A stretch of 64,000 bases of DNA from Funiculus sociatus GB2-C1. GTDB lineage: Bacteria > Cyanobacteriota > Cyanobacteriia > Cyanobacteriales > FACHB-T130. The stretch covers positions 29,669 through 93,668 of the forward strand of contig NZ_JAMPKJ010000018.1 in NCBI RefSeq assembly GCF_039962115.1, read 5' to 3'. Each line of letters begins with the position of its first letter. Position 1 is the stretch's first letter. Below the pieces are notes generated by a model that did not search any database, had not been told where the DNA came from, and saw nothing but the letters and a program-made list of their open reading frames with translations. The translations under genes and the position numbers were made by a program. Below, piece by piece: positions 8,931 to 17,415 of this stretch.

Positions 8931-10235
8931 TCATAAAACTCGTAAAATGCTGGGAATACTGTCTATGGTATCCAGGGTACGAATTTCATTCAGGGCTTGT
9001 CTAAAATTTCCTTCTCGGACATCGTGAGTAACGACGACAATTTCGGCAAGTTCGTTATGAATGCCAGTCTGGACAACGGATTCGAGGCTAACATTGTGGT
9101 TGCCGAAACTTGTTCCCAATTTGCCAATTACCCCTGGACGATCCAAGGTCAGAAACCGGGCGTAAAACCGCGTTACTAGCTCATCTATCGGCGCGATCGC
9201 GCAATAATCTTGATGGGAACAACTTAATAGTGGATGAAGCATCTGCGCGTTGGGAGTGCTTTTCAAAACGGCGGCAATATTTAAAATATCCGACACAACG
9301 GCGCTGGCAGTGGGGCCAGAACCCGCACCCCGTCCGTAAAACATTACTTGCCCAATCGGTTCGCCTTCTACGAGGATAGCGTTGTAGACACCACTGATAC
9401 TGGCGAGGGGATGCGTCTTAGGGACAAGGGTGGGATGAACTCTTACTGACAGAGGGGATTGCTTTGATTCTTCCTCCAGTCCCCGTTTTGCGATCGCTAG
9501 TAATTTAATTACAAACCCTAATTTTTCTGCGTAAGCAATATCTGCTGCACTTACCTTAGAAATTCCCTCACAGTAGACCTCTGGCAGTTTAATCCGTCCC
9601 CCAAACGCCAAGGAAGCCAGAATCGCTATCTTATCGGCGGCATCTAAACCGTCTACATCAGCAGTTGGATCGGCTTCGGCGTAACCTAGTTGCTGGGCAT
9701 CTGCCAAAATATGGCCAAATTCTCCCCCCTCAGTTTGCATCCGGCTGAGAATGTAGTTAGTTGTGCCGTTAACAATGCCTGTGACCGAGTGAATTCGGTT
9801 GACACCTAGCGCCTGCTTCAGGGGTTGAATCACCGGGATGCCGCCGCCTACAGCTGCCTCTAGCATCACATAAACACCCGCCTGATTAGCAGCGGTATAA
9901 ATTTCATCTCCGTATCGGGAAATTACTGCTTTATTAGCAGTGACTACGTGCTTACCACTGGTGATCGCTTTTAATATTAGCGATCGCGCTGGTTCCAATC
10001 CCCCAATTACCTCCACCACAATATCAATATTTGGATCGCTGACTATACTCTCTAAATCCGTTGTCAGGAGGGCTTCTGGCAGTTGTACAGGTCGGGGTTT
10101 GTCAAGCGATCGCACTCCCACTCGATAAATCTCTATCTCAGAAAGCAGCGGATGACGCGATCGCGGATCTAGCAAAATCTCCGCCGTACCCATGCCGACT
10201 GTCCCCAGTCCTAATAAACCAATTTTGAACGTCAC
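8931..10235 (-). CDS. hom: Homoserine dehydrogenase
   Basis: Reduces aspartate semialdehyde to homoserine with NAD(P)H, at the branch toward threonine, isoleucine and methionine. The 434-residue protein has an N-terminal Rossmann motif (GLLGLGTVGMG), VVTANKAVIS, the central catalytic region around NGTTNYILSRM and ADPTADVDGLDAADK, and a C-terminal ACT domain (RFYARFLTLDRPGVIGKLG). The ACT domain usually confers feedback control by threonine. The start codon is GTG at 10235, giving the family N-terminus MTFKIGLLG. It ends within 4 bp of the longest reading of the M23 gene. The upstream gap to the divergent TPM gene is about 120 bp. Confidence 0.97.
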   Translation of the reverse strand: MTFKIGLLGLGTVGMGTAEILLDPRSRHPLLSEIEIYRVGVRSLDKPRPVQLPEALLTTDLESIVSDPNIDIVVEVIGGLEPARSLILKAITSGKHVVTANKAVISRYGDEIYTAANQAGVYVMLEAAVGGGIPVIQPLKQALGVNRIHSVTGIVNGTTNYILSRMQTEGGEFGHILADAQQLGYAEADPTADVDGLDAADKIAILASLAFGGRIKLPEVYCEGISKVSAADIAYAEKLGFVIKLLAIAKRGLEEESKQSPLSVRVHPTLVPKTHPLASISGVYNAILVEGEPIGQVMFYGRGAGSGPTASAVVSDILNIAAVLKSTPNAQMLHPLLSCSHQDYCAIAPIDELVTRFYARFLTLDRPGVIGKLGTSFGNHNVSLESVVQTGIHNELAEIVVVTHDVREGNFRQALNEIRTLDTIDSIPSILRVL

Positions 10236-10358
10236 AGCTCTTTAAACTCAAATTTATCTCATATATAGCCTACAAGCGTTCATCAACATTCTGGAATATT
10301 GCTCGCGAAAAATGTGGTTTATATCCCCTAGGTGCCTTCTTGCCAAGCCAGCAAAAAT

Positions 10359-11711
10359 ATGCTTAAACAGATGGGTTGGTCTAGTTTACTGATTTTGACG
10401 GTTGCTAGTGTGCCAGCAGTTAGCCAAAGTCTAACTGTGCAGGATGTTCCCAATCCCCGCCGGACTTATGGCGGCTGGGTTACAGATGCCGCCAATATGC
10501 TGAGTCCTGAGACTGAAACAAAAATTAATTCTCTCATTTCCCAGCTAGAAGCCCAAAATGGTACTGAATTAGCTGTTGTCACAGTGGCGCAGACTCAGCC
10601 CCAAAAGACTCCTAAAGCATTTGCCACTGCTTTGTTTAATAACTGGGGTATTGGCAAAAAAGACCAGAATAACGGGGTGCTGCTGTTAATTTCTCAAAGC
10701 GATCGCCGAGTCGAAATTGAAACCGGGTATGGCGTTGAGTCAATTCTGCCTGATGCGCGGGTAAGCAATATCATCCAGCAAGAAATTACACCCCGCTTTA
10801 AAACGGGCGACTTTAATGGCGGCACAATGGCTGGAACGCAAGCGTTAGTTGTAGCTTTAAAGGCTTATCAACCGCAAATTGTTTCTGCCGATCGTAATTT
10901 TTTGGTTGAAATTGTCGGTTTTGTGGTGATAGGCGGGATAATTTTCCTTGTCGTGCTGGCAATCCTCCGTAGTCTGGTTCGCTGGTTCAACCGTCCGGTG
11001 TTAATGGAACCGACAGGGCGATCGCGTAGTTCCAATCTTTGGGGTTGCTCTCAAAACGTAGCTTGTTCGGTTTGCTCTCAACTGATGCAAAAACTAGACT
11101 CAACTGTAGTGCTACCTTACCTGAGTCAAGCCGAGCAAGTTGCCCAAAACCTTGGTAGCGTTAAATTTGAAGGTTGGCAATGTTCCAATTGTTATCCGGA
11201 TCTAACCGGATCGGGAATCCATATTCGCGGCTATATTACGGTTTTTAACCGATTCAGCAATTGTCCCACTTGTCAAGAACTAACTGTCGAACGTAGCGAT
11301 CGCATTCTGCAATCTGCCACCATCCACAGTCAACGCATCCGCCAAGTTACTCAACGATGTCACTGCTGTTCTTATTCCTGGGAAACTGAGGAGACAATTC
11401 CTTGTGTATCTCCCCCTCCTGTCACCACTCAGACGATGAGCGCCAGCACGTCCACTGCTTGCACATCAAGTACCGAAAGCTACAGCGGCTGGAGTTCTGG
11501 TAGCAACAGTGACACTACCAGCAGTATTAGTTCCGACACTAGCAGCAGTAGCTGGAGTTCAGGCACCAACAGTGACACTACCAGCAGTATTAGTTCCGAC
11601 ACTAGCAGCAGTAGCTGGAGTTCAGATGTCAGTAGTTATAGCACTGACTGTAGCAGCAGCGATTTTGGCGGCGGCAGTAGTGGCGGCGGCGGTGGCGGTG
11701 GCGACTGGTAG
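10359..11711 (+). CDS. TPM-domain membrane protein with Cys-rich and Ser/Gly-rich tail
   Basis: The 450-residue protein has a signal peptide (LLILTVASVPAVSQS), then a TPM domain (about residues 30-175) with YGGWVTDAANMLSPE, ELAVVTVAQTQP, NNWGIGKKDQNNGVLLLIS and the conserved RVEIETGYGVE. A transmembrane helix follows (VVIGGIIFLVVLAIL). The distal half is unusual: four CxxC-type pairs (CSVC, CSNC, CPTC, CHCC) suggest zinc binding, then a Ser-rich segment with two 21-residue repeats and a glycine run ending SSGGGGGGGDW. TPM proteins include thylakoid photosystem II repair phosphatases and YgcG-type proteins; the function here is unassigned. The frame opens at a GTG at 10332, but the ATG at 10359 gives a cleaner signal peptide. 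Confidence 0.85.
   Translation: MLKQMGWSSLLILTVASVPAVSQSLTVQDVPNPRRTYGGWVTDAANMLSPETETKINSLISQLEAQNGTELAVVTVAQTQPQKTPKAFATALFNNWGIGKKDQNNGVLLLISQSDRRVEIETGYGVESILPDARVSNIIQQEITPRFKTGDFNGGTMAGTQALVVALKAYQPQIVSADRNFLVEIVGFVVIGGIIFLVVLAILRSLVRWFNRPVLMEPTGRSRSSNLWGCSQNVACSVCSQLMQKLDSTVVLPYLSQAEQVAQNLGSVKFEGWQCSNCYPDLTGSGIHIRGYITVFNRFSNCPTCQELTVERSDRILQSATIHSQRIRQVTQRCHCCSYSWETEETIPCVSPPPVTTQTMSASTSTACTSSTESYSGWSSGSNSDTTSSISSDTSSSSWSSGTNSDTTSSISSDTSSSSWSSDVSSYSTDCSSSDFGGGSSGGGGGGGDW
11496..11621 (+). repeat. Two 63-bp tandem repeats inside the TPM gene
   Basis: AACAGTGACACTACCAGC recurs at 11505 and 11568. The 63-bp unit encodes a 21-residue Ser/Thr-rich repeat (NSDTTSSISSD then TSSSSWSSG). The two units are almost identical in DNA, which indicates recent in-frame duplication and probable length variation between strains. 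Confidence 0.85.
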
Positions 11712-11721
11712 CCGCAGGTAA

Positions 11722-12273
11722 TTAACGCCGGAAGGGGCCTGGATTGAGCAAGTTTACTTCACTAATTTTGATGATGTAGGGGTGAAACTTACTTTTGTCG
11801 TAGGAACCCACCCAAATTCCATAAGTACCAGGTTGCCATTGTCCAGCAAGCCCAGGATTTTTCCCTTGATACTCATCGTTGCACCAACTGCCACCAGGGC
11901 CTTTGATGACTATGGTTGTGTCTTCGGGGCTTTGGACTTCGATTGCTAGATAGTTAAAAAACGAAGTCAGAACCACTGTATGGTCAGGCTTTTCGTCTGT
12001 AAAACCAACACAAGGCCCAGTGGCGGTTTCTTGGCGACCAGCGATTTTTGCTGCTGACACTTCACCGCCGCTAATGCCGCGAATGGTCAGGGGGTCAGGA
12101 GAAAACCTGGGGCCAAGGGTGACATTCTCGAATATGGGGGGAGATTGTACTGACTGGGCTTGCACTTTGGAAAGGCTAATTAGCCCAAGTGTTATCAGGG
12201 CTAAGCTGGTAAAGGTTGCCCTGACAGGCTTTCCTAGTAATCGTTCCCTTAGATTGGGTACGGGTTTGTACAT
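11722..12273 (-). CDS. Secreted protein of unknown function
   Basis: I do not recognise the family with certainty. The predicted product is exported, with a hydrophobic segment ATFTSLALITLGLISLS ending near VQAQS, followed by a mature part of about 150 residues. It contains two cysteines (GPCVGF and GSWCNDEYQ) that could pair. The pattern LTIRGISGGEVSA, then IVIKGPGGSWC and WQPGTYGIWVGSYDK, suggests a small beta-sandwich domain. The frame extends to ATG codons at 12318 and 12354. The start at 12273 was chosen because it gives a normal signal-peptide length, but the start is uncertain. It lies tail to tail with the TPM gene, 10 bp apart. Confidence 0.6.
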   Translation of the reverse strand: MYKPVPNLRERLLGKPVRATFTSLALITLGLISLSKVQAQSVQSPPIFENVTLGPRFSPDPLTIRGISGGEVSAAKIAGRQETATGPCVGFTDEKPDHTVVLTSFFNYLAIEVQSPEDTTIVIKGPGGSWCNDEYQGKNPGLAGQWQPGTYGIWVGSYDKSKFHPYIIKISEVNLLNPGPFRR

Positions 12274-12411
12274 CCTCACTACTCTACCAAAGGCACCTTG
12301 GTTATTAGACTTATTCATAAATTGGTGTAGTATTTTAGCGGGACGGGGTTTCAATACCTATTAAGGATTGAAATTAGCAGTGACGCGCCTCTCCCAGACT
12401 GAGTTCCGCAG

Positions 12412-12477
12412 AAAAAGGCAAAAGATTAAAGAAAAAAGGCAAAAAACAATTTCTTTCTGTTGCCTTTTGCCTTTTTA
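12412..12477. terminator. Long A/T-rich hairpin of GGCAAAA words downstream of gltX
   Basis: AAAAAGGCAAAAG near 12412 is complementary to TTGCCTTTTGCCTTTTT ending near 12477, immediately after the gltX stop. Read on the minus strand it ends in a T-rich arm, so it can terminate gltX. The same words recur in hairpins at 46655 and 48334. Confidence 0.6.
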
Positions 12478-12481
12478 CTTT

Positions 12482-13921
12482 TTACTTTTCCAGCGCTTGG
12501 TTTAAGCGCAACTTATCCAGTCCCCGTTGATTCAATATCGCCCAAGATTCCATCAGGTCGGGGCCGTGAAGTTCTCCGGTAAGGGCGGCTCTGAGACTTC
12601 GCATCACTAACCCTTTCTTCAGGTTTTTCTCTTTTGTCACCTGTTTGATGATGTCTTGAGCTACCTCTACGCTTAGAGATTGATGATTTTCTAAGGCATT
12701 CAGAATCCCAGAAAAAGCGGTATCACTGCCTTCTTGCTGTAATTGGGTTAGTGCTTCTTCGCTGTAAGCTACGGTTTGGCTAAAGAAAATTCGACTCATC
12801 TCGACTGCATCTTGCAACCGAACCAAACTTGCTCCCAACAGGGAAGTCAGCTTTTCTAGCCAAGGGCGATCGCTTACCGGATCGAATTCATACCCCGCTT
12901 CTTGCCAATAGGGAATCAACTGCTCTAACAGCTCATCCACTGGCATTTTGTGCAGATACTGACTGTTGAGCCAATTCAGCTTATCCCAGTCAAACTTCGC
13001 CCCAGCCTTGTTGACGCGCTCAAAGCTAAACTCTTTAGCCGCTTCTTCCAGGGTAAAGATTTCCTTAGTCGAGTCTGGCGCTGTCCATCCCAGCAACGTC
13101 ATGTAATTGACTAAAGCGGGAGCCGTGTAGCCCATCTTTTTGAAGTCGAAAATGGAAGTCACTCCATCTCGTTTAGACAATTTTTGACCGGTTTGATTCA
13201 AAATCAAAGGCGTGTGGGCAAATTCCGGTACAGTCGTTCCCAGCGCTTCATATAGCAAAATCTGTTTGGCTGTATTGGCGATATGATCTTCGCCTCGGAT
13301 GACATGGGTGATTTGCATATCAATGTCATCCACCACTACTGCCAAATTGTAAAGCGGCTGACCAATAGGATTATCTGACGCACGCGCAATCACCATGTCG
13401 CCGCCAAGATCGCTGGCTTTCCAGCTCACTCTTCCCCGCACCAGGTCATTCCAGGCAATTTCTCTGTCATCATCTATTTTGAAGCGAATCACCGGGCGGC
13501 GACCTTCTGCTTCATAGGCAGTTTGCTGCTCTGGTGTCAGGTTGCGGTGGCGGTTGTCGTAGCGGGGAGCTTCTTTTCTTGCTTTCTGAGCTTCCCTCAT
13601 TTCCTCCAGTTCGCCTTCGCTGGTATAACAGCGATAGGCAAAGCCTTTATCTAGCAAGGTTTGAATGGCTTGCCGATAGAGATCGAGGCGCTTTGATTGA
13701 AATAGTGGCCCTTCATCCCAATTGAGCCCCAGCCAGCTCAAACCATCAAGGATGTTCTGAGTATATTCGGGGCGCGATCGCATTTCATCTGTGTCTTCGA
13801 TTCGCAGAATGAATTTGCCACCATGATGTCGAGCAAACAGCCAGTTAAATACAGCCGTTCTCGCCGTACCAATGTGTAAATTTCCAGTAGGACTTGGTGC
13901 AATCCGAACTCTAACGGTCAC
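12482..13921 (-). CDS. gltX: Glutamyl-tRNA synthetase (non-discriminating type likely)
   Basis: Charges tRNA-Glu with glutamate. In cyanobacteria it usually also mis-charges tRNA-Gln for later amidation, and Glu-tRNA feeds tetrapyrrole synthesis. The 479-residue class I synthetase has the HIGH-type motif in [13 protein letters not shown] (residues 9-20) and the KMSKS-type motif GQKLSKRDG near residue 250. It has the expected IRIEDTDE-like stretch ([11 protein letters not shown]). Length is normal. The start is GTG at 13921, which gives the canonical [13 protein letters not shown]. tRNA-Asp lies upstream on the same strand. Confidence 0.97.
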   Translation of the reverse strand: MTVRVRIAPSPTGNLHIGTARTAVFNWLFARHHGGKFILRIEDTDEMRSRPEYTQNILDGLSWLGLNWDEGPLFQSKRLDLYRQAIQTLLDKGFAYRCYTSEGELEEMREAQKARKEAPRYDNRHRNLTPEQQTAYEAEGRRPVIRFKIDDDREIAWNDLVRGRVSWKASDLGGDMVIARASDNPIGQPLYNLAVVVDDIDMQITHVIRGEDHIANTAKQILLYEALGTTVPEFAHTPLILNQTGQKLSKRDGVTSIFDFKKMGYTAPALVNYMTLLGWTAPDSTKEIFTLEEAAKEFSFERVNKAGAKFDWDKLNWLNSQYLHKMPVDELLEQLIPYWQEAGYEFDPVSDRPWLEKLTSLLGASLVRLQDAVEMSRIFFSQTVAYSEEALTQLQQEGSDTAFSGILNALENHQSLSVEVAQDIIKQVTKEKNLKKGLVMRSLRAALTGELHGPDLMESWAILNQRGLDKLRLNQALEK

Positions 13922-13971
13922 AGCTTACTTCTCTTGTTATCTTTCTATATCTGTTCTACCTAATAATAGGC

Positions 13972-14001
13972 GTAGGGGTGGGTTTCTTTGCCCACCCCTA
14001 C
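13972..14001. repeat. Extragenic palindrome GTAGGGGTGGG...CCCACCCCTAC
   Basis: Perfect 11-bp arms flank an 8-bp loop (TTTCTTTG), between tRNA-Asp and gltX. On the minus strand, where both genes lie, it is not followed by a T run. It therefore looks more like a dispersed palindrome than a terminator. Confidence 0.75.
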
Positions 14002-14007
14002 TTTTTA

Positions 14008-14081
14008 CGGGACTGACGGGGCTCGAACCCGCAACTTCCGCCGTGACAGGGCGGTGCTCTAACCAATTGAACTACAGTCCC
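14008..14081 (-). tRNA. tRNA-Asp (anticodon GTC)
   Basis: The minus-strand sequence folds as a cloverleaf. The acceptor stem is GGGACTG with CAGTCCC, the D arm contains AGTTCAATTGGTTAG, the anticodon stem-loop is CCGCC-CTGTCAC-GGCGG with anticodon GTC, and the T arm contains GGTTCGAGCCC. The discriminator base is G at 14008, as usual for Asp. CCA is not encoded. Confidence 0.96.
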
Positions 14082-14192
14082 TTATTTGGCTCCGTTTTTC
14101 AAGCCAGAATCTATTATTGCAACTCTAAACAAGTTTGTCAATAGGCTTAAAAAAGAATTTTTAAGCAGCAGTCCAGAACCCTTCCCAAACCC

Positions 14193-14212
14193 CGTCCCCG
14201 CCGGCGGGGACG
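14193..14212. repeat. Perfect 20-bp GC palindrome
   Basis: CGTCCCCGCC is followed directly by its reverse complement GGCGGGGACG. It lies downstream of the phytase-like gene and upstream of tRNA-Asp. It is GC-rich against an AT-leaning intergenic background. It could be a terminator stem or a dispersed extragenic palindrome. Confidence 0.6.
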
Positions 14213-14259
14213 AGGCTTTAAGAAGGAACAAAGGCTCTCTTTTCGCTAGCAGGGAGGGT

Positions 14260-15489
14260 TTACGAGCTGTGGACGCGGCGCTTGAGTTGGAGTCCTACAA
14301 GTGCGAGAAAAGCAAAAGATGCGATCGCGCTCGGTTCCGGAACTGCACGAGGTGATGTGGTCTTGACACCAAAAGCTAGGATCTGAGTGAACTGAGTATC
14401 GCTAAAGTTGTTGTCGCTGACCACAATCAACGACTTTCGCCCATCTGCCAAATCTGGGCCAAAGGTCAGACCTTCAATATTATCTAAAGTCAATTTTAAT
14501 TCCGAGAAATCAAGCAACAGCTCTTTCTTTGCAGTTTTGATAGTCTTAATGTCAATCTGGCTGAGGCTGTTAATGTTGCTGATGTCAGTAGCTTTTTCTA
14601 AAGATACCTCAAACAGCTTAATAGTATTTCCCACTCCTACCGAGAAAGACCGTTCTAAACTGAGGAATGTATTATCATCAACAGCTAGTAAATCAACTAA
14701 TCCATTAGTTTTAAAATCTGTAGCCGGAATCGGTGCTGCTGCCACGGACTCGGTTACATATAAAAATTCTGCTACTGGCTTTCCTGCGCTCAGGTCGTAC
14801 TTTAAAATCCGGGAAGGGCTGCTAATATTAATGTCAGCGGCGGCACCATCCTGAAACAGAGCATTCTCTGTAGCTGTAAACAAGTATTTTTGATTTGGTG
14901 TCAGCGTCAGGCTTTCAAAAGCTAAATTGTTGCGAATACCACTACTTTTATCGGCGGTGGGAAAGAACTTTTCAGGAACAGGTAAAGCCTTTAATTGCTG
15001 TCCAGATAAGGAAAACTCGTTAACGAAAGGATTGATTAATTGATTGGCATCTCCTTCAGAAGAAATAAACACAGTTCCATTGCTAGTAAGGGCTATACCT
15101 TCTGGATCGAGACTTAAAGCAGGAAAAGGCTGATTATTTTGATTTAACAGGGAAGTAACTTCTAAAGGAGTTACTTCCCCCTGTTTCAAAACCCCGTCAC
15201 TGATATCGATCTGGAGCGTGTAGAACCTAGCCGGATTAAACTGACTGCGGTCATCGGAAATACTGTAATAAACATTTTTAGTCGGATCATAGGTAATTCC
15301 CGATAACCCTCCCAGTTGTGTTTCCTGAAAAAAGGTTTGAGTGGGAAAGGTCGATTGTCCTAAAAAATCTACTCCTGTAATCGTAACTGCCCCAGAGGGA
15401 TGCGCTGCGATTATGGCAGTGGTGAATCCACCGACTAAACCTAGAGAAATTTTTCTTAATGGCTTCAAAAATCTGGTAATTTTCTGCAT
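14260..15489 (-). CDS. Phytase-like esterase-family protein with PEP-CTERM sorting tail
   Basis: Predicted exported protein of 409 residues. After a signal peptide (ISLGLVGGFTTAIIAAHPSGA) comes a beta-propeller of the esterase-like-activity-of-phytase family, with GLSGITYDPTKNVYYSISDD, the blade motif LDPEGIAL, then NNLAFESLTLTPNQKYLF and LDNIEGLTFGPDLADG. The C-terminus is a classic PEP-CTERM tail: AVPEPSAIASF, a hydrophobic helix and the basic end LKRRV. This normally directs processing and sorting to the cell surface with exopolysaccharide. The frame extends to 15540, but the ATG at 15489 gives the signal peptide directly. Enzymatic activity is not established for most relatives. Confidence 0.85.
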   Translation of the reverse strand: MQKITRFLKPLRKISLGLVGGFTTAIIAAHPSGAVTITGVDFLGQSTFPTQTFFQETQLGGLSGITYDPTKNVYYSISDDRSQFNPARFYTLQIDISDGVLKQGEVTPLEVTSLLNQNNQPFPALSLDPEGIALTSNGTVFISSEGDANQLINPFVNEFSLSGQQLKALPVPEKFFPTADKSSGIRNNLAFESLTLTPNQKYLFTATENALFQDGAAADINISSPSRILKYDLSAGKPVAEFLYVTESVAAAPIPATDFKTNGLVDLLAVDDNTFLSLERSFSVGVGNTIKLFEVSLEKATDISNINSLSQIDIKTIKTAKKELLLDFSELKLTLDNIEGLTFGPDLADGRKSLIVVSDNNFSDTQFTQILAFGVKTTSPRAVPEPSAIASFAFLALVGLQLKRRVHSS

Positions 15490-15642
15490 GACAGTATGGT
15501 GAAAATGTGTTAAGCAAATCACACAGTACCTTATCAACATAAAGATAAGATTTTCTTAAGAAGAGGTTATTGAAGAGACAGCTATACCAAATCTTTAACT
15601 TTATAAGGATTTTGTAAAGGAGTAGGATGGGCAATACCTACT

Positions 15643-17142
15643 CTACAAATCCTGCAAAAAGTTTACCAGCCAATCTTTAAGGTGATGGGTGGCGCGGCAA
15701 TCATCTTCGTTGTAGCGAATAATGGTATCAAGGAAAGTGCGATCGCCTGTTTTCAACCATTGGTCATACCAATATATTGACAACTGTCCATTAGCTCCCG
15801 GATCGCGCCACTCAAAGCCTAGCCAATGGGCAATTGGTTTGAGGGCGTAACTTTCCACAGGCATTGTTACCGTAGTTGTTACCCACAGATGGGTGTCAAC
15901 AAAGCGGGACAAAATAGTTTCTCTCACCTCTCGCGGCGTGTTGTAGCACTTAGCCAGCCGCTTGACGGTCAGGACTTCGTAATCGCAGAAATGGAAAATG
16001 GGGGCTTGAGGATAAGCTGTCACCAAATCTAAAAATTGTTGCCAGATTAAGCCTTCCGAAGCTGGTTGTTCTGCTACAAAGGGATGAAACATTTCAGTTT
16101 TGGCTTGGCGATCAACAACCAAGACTCCTAGCAGATAATCAAGATCCAGCCCCGGCTCTGCCTCAATATCAAAATACAATTCTATGGGGGAAGCGAGTAA
16201 ATCTTTGGGGATAGTAAACTGTTGGGCGGAACTTGTCAAAGGCATTGCTTGATTTGCGATCGCGCATTGGGCTTGGCAAATCAACAATTGTGCCGCCTCC
16301 TCCCCCAAAACAGGCTCTAACTCAGTAAAATCAGCATTAGCCAGCAACTCTACACTCGTTAGTCCAAGCGATCGCAAATACTGGTAGCGGCTAGGCGTAA
16401 CACCCGCAAGTAAAGAGATGTGCTGTTGAGATTTCGCCACGCCATAGCACTCGTTCAACCAAGGACAAAGATTGCACCGATGACGAGAAATAAACACCTC
16501 TGGCTCTTGCTCTTGAAGCAGCATTTCGATACATTCAAGGCAAACCGACTGCATCTGAGGCAGGCATTTACTCAAATTTACCGTAAAGTGAGGGTTTGGG
16601 CGACGCAACATTAACCAAGCTTGACTCGGCAAAACTCCCTGCATAGTTGCCAGTAGCAAAGCGTGATAAGCAGCGACAATTTGATATTCTTGCTTAGGAC
16701 GCTTACCCAGATGAATGTCAGTGGGGACGTAAATCCAATCTCCAAAGATAGACTGTCCTGGTTGTTTAACCAACAAATCGGGACGACTTATTAGAGAAAT
16801 TCCCGGCGGTAATTGGTCATTGGTTTCCGCCGTTGTCTCGACAAAATACTCCTGTGCTTCCCCAAAATCTGCCAGCAGCACTCCTCGGTAAATTAGTTCA
16901 ACGCCTTGTTGCATCAATACCTTAGTGGCATTTGCACCTGCGTCCCAATCTCCGTAAGGAAAATTTGGTTTATGATAAGTTCGTCCTGCCAGAATAGTTT
17001 GCTGTAGAGCATACCGATCCTGTTGCAGTTTGGCACGAAAATCATTCTGAAAATCCTGTTTGATAGGATCTCCGTATACATCTAAAAAAGCTCGGCGACT
17101 ACAGCGTTGGTAGTGCCGCAGCATCTCAACAGTTAGCAGCAT
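15643..17142 (-). CDS. TM0106-type RecB-family nuclease with RNase H-like domain
   Basis: Predicted DNA-processing nuclease of 499 residues. The N-terminal half resembles RecB/Cas4-like PD-(D/E)XK nucleases and has a cysteine cluster HRCNLCPWLNECYG that probably binds an iron-sulfur cluster. A helix-hairpin-helix-like part follows (LRSLGLTSVELLANADF). The C-terminal half is a 3'-5' exonuclease fold with acidic residues at ELYFDIEAEP, at IFHFCDYE and in the late YNEDDCRATHHL. This order matches the TM0106 family; its biological role is not established. The gene stands alone, ending about 150 bp from the upstream end of the phytase-like gene on the same strand. Confidence 0.85.
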   Translation of the reverse strand: MLLTVEMLRHYQRCSRRAFLDVYGDPIKQDFQNDFRAKLQQDRYALQQTILAGRTYHKPNFPYGDWDAGANATKVLMQQGVELIYRGVLLADFGEAQEYFVETTAETNDQLPPGISLISRPDLLVKQPGQSIFGDWIYVPTDIHLGKRPKQEYQIVAAYHALLLATMQGVLPSQAWLMLRRPNPHFTVNLSKCLPQMQSVCLECIEMLLQEQEPEVFISRHRCNLCPWLNECYGVAKSQQHISLLAGVTPSRYQYLRSLGLTSVELLANADFTELEPVLGEEAAQLLICQAQCAIANQAMPLTSSAQQFTIPKDLLASPIELYFDIEAEPGLDLDYLLGVLVVDRQAKTEMFHPFVAEQPASEGLIWQQFLDLVTAYPQAPIFHFCDYEVLTVKRLAKCYNTPREVRETILSRFVDTHLWVTTTVTMPVESYALKPIAHWLGFEWRDPGANGQLSIYWYDQWLKTGDRTFLDTIIRYNEDDCRATHHLKDWLVNFLQDL

Positions 17143-17415
17143 AACTTCAAGCTAACAGAGATTAAGGTAGCTGCGTTTCCTAACACAACTTTTTTATCCC
17201 AAAAATAGTAGATTGATGACAACCCAATACTTTGCCGTCCTTACTACTGGTCTTTTCTCCCTTGTCCTTAGCGTCTAAAGCGCTAACGCGCATGGCTAAC
17301 GCTAATGCGGTTCTTTTTTTTTAATCTGAGCTTATCTAGCCAGAAAAGTACAGAATGAAACAACCCTACCTTAAAAGGTGGATAACTCTATAAAGTTATA
17401 TAGTGACGCAAACTC

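Noticed and set aside
13872..14144. Open frame with GLTGLEPATSAVTGRCSN
   Set aside because: It is the well-known artefact of translating tRNA-Asp antisense; the tRNA on the minus strand explains the bases.
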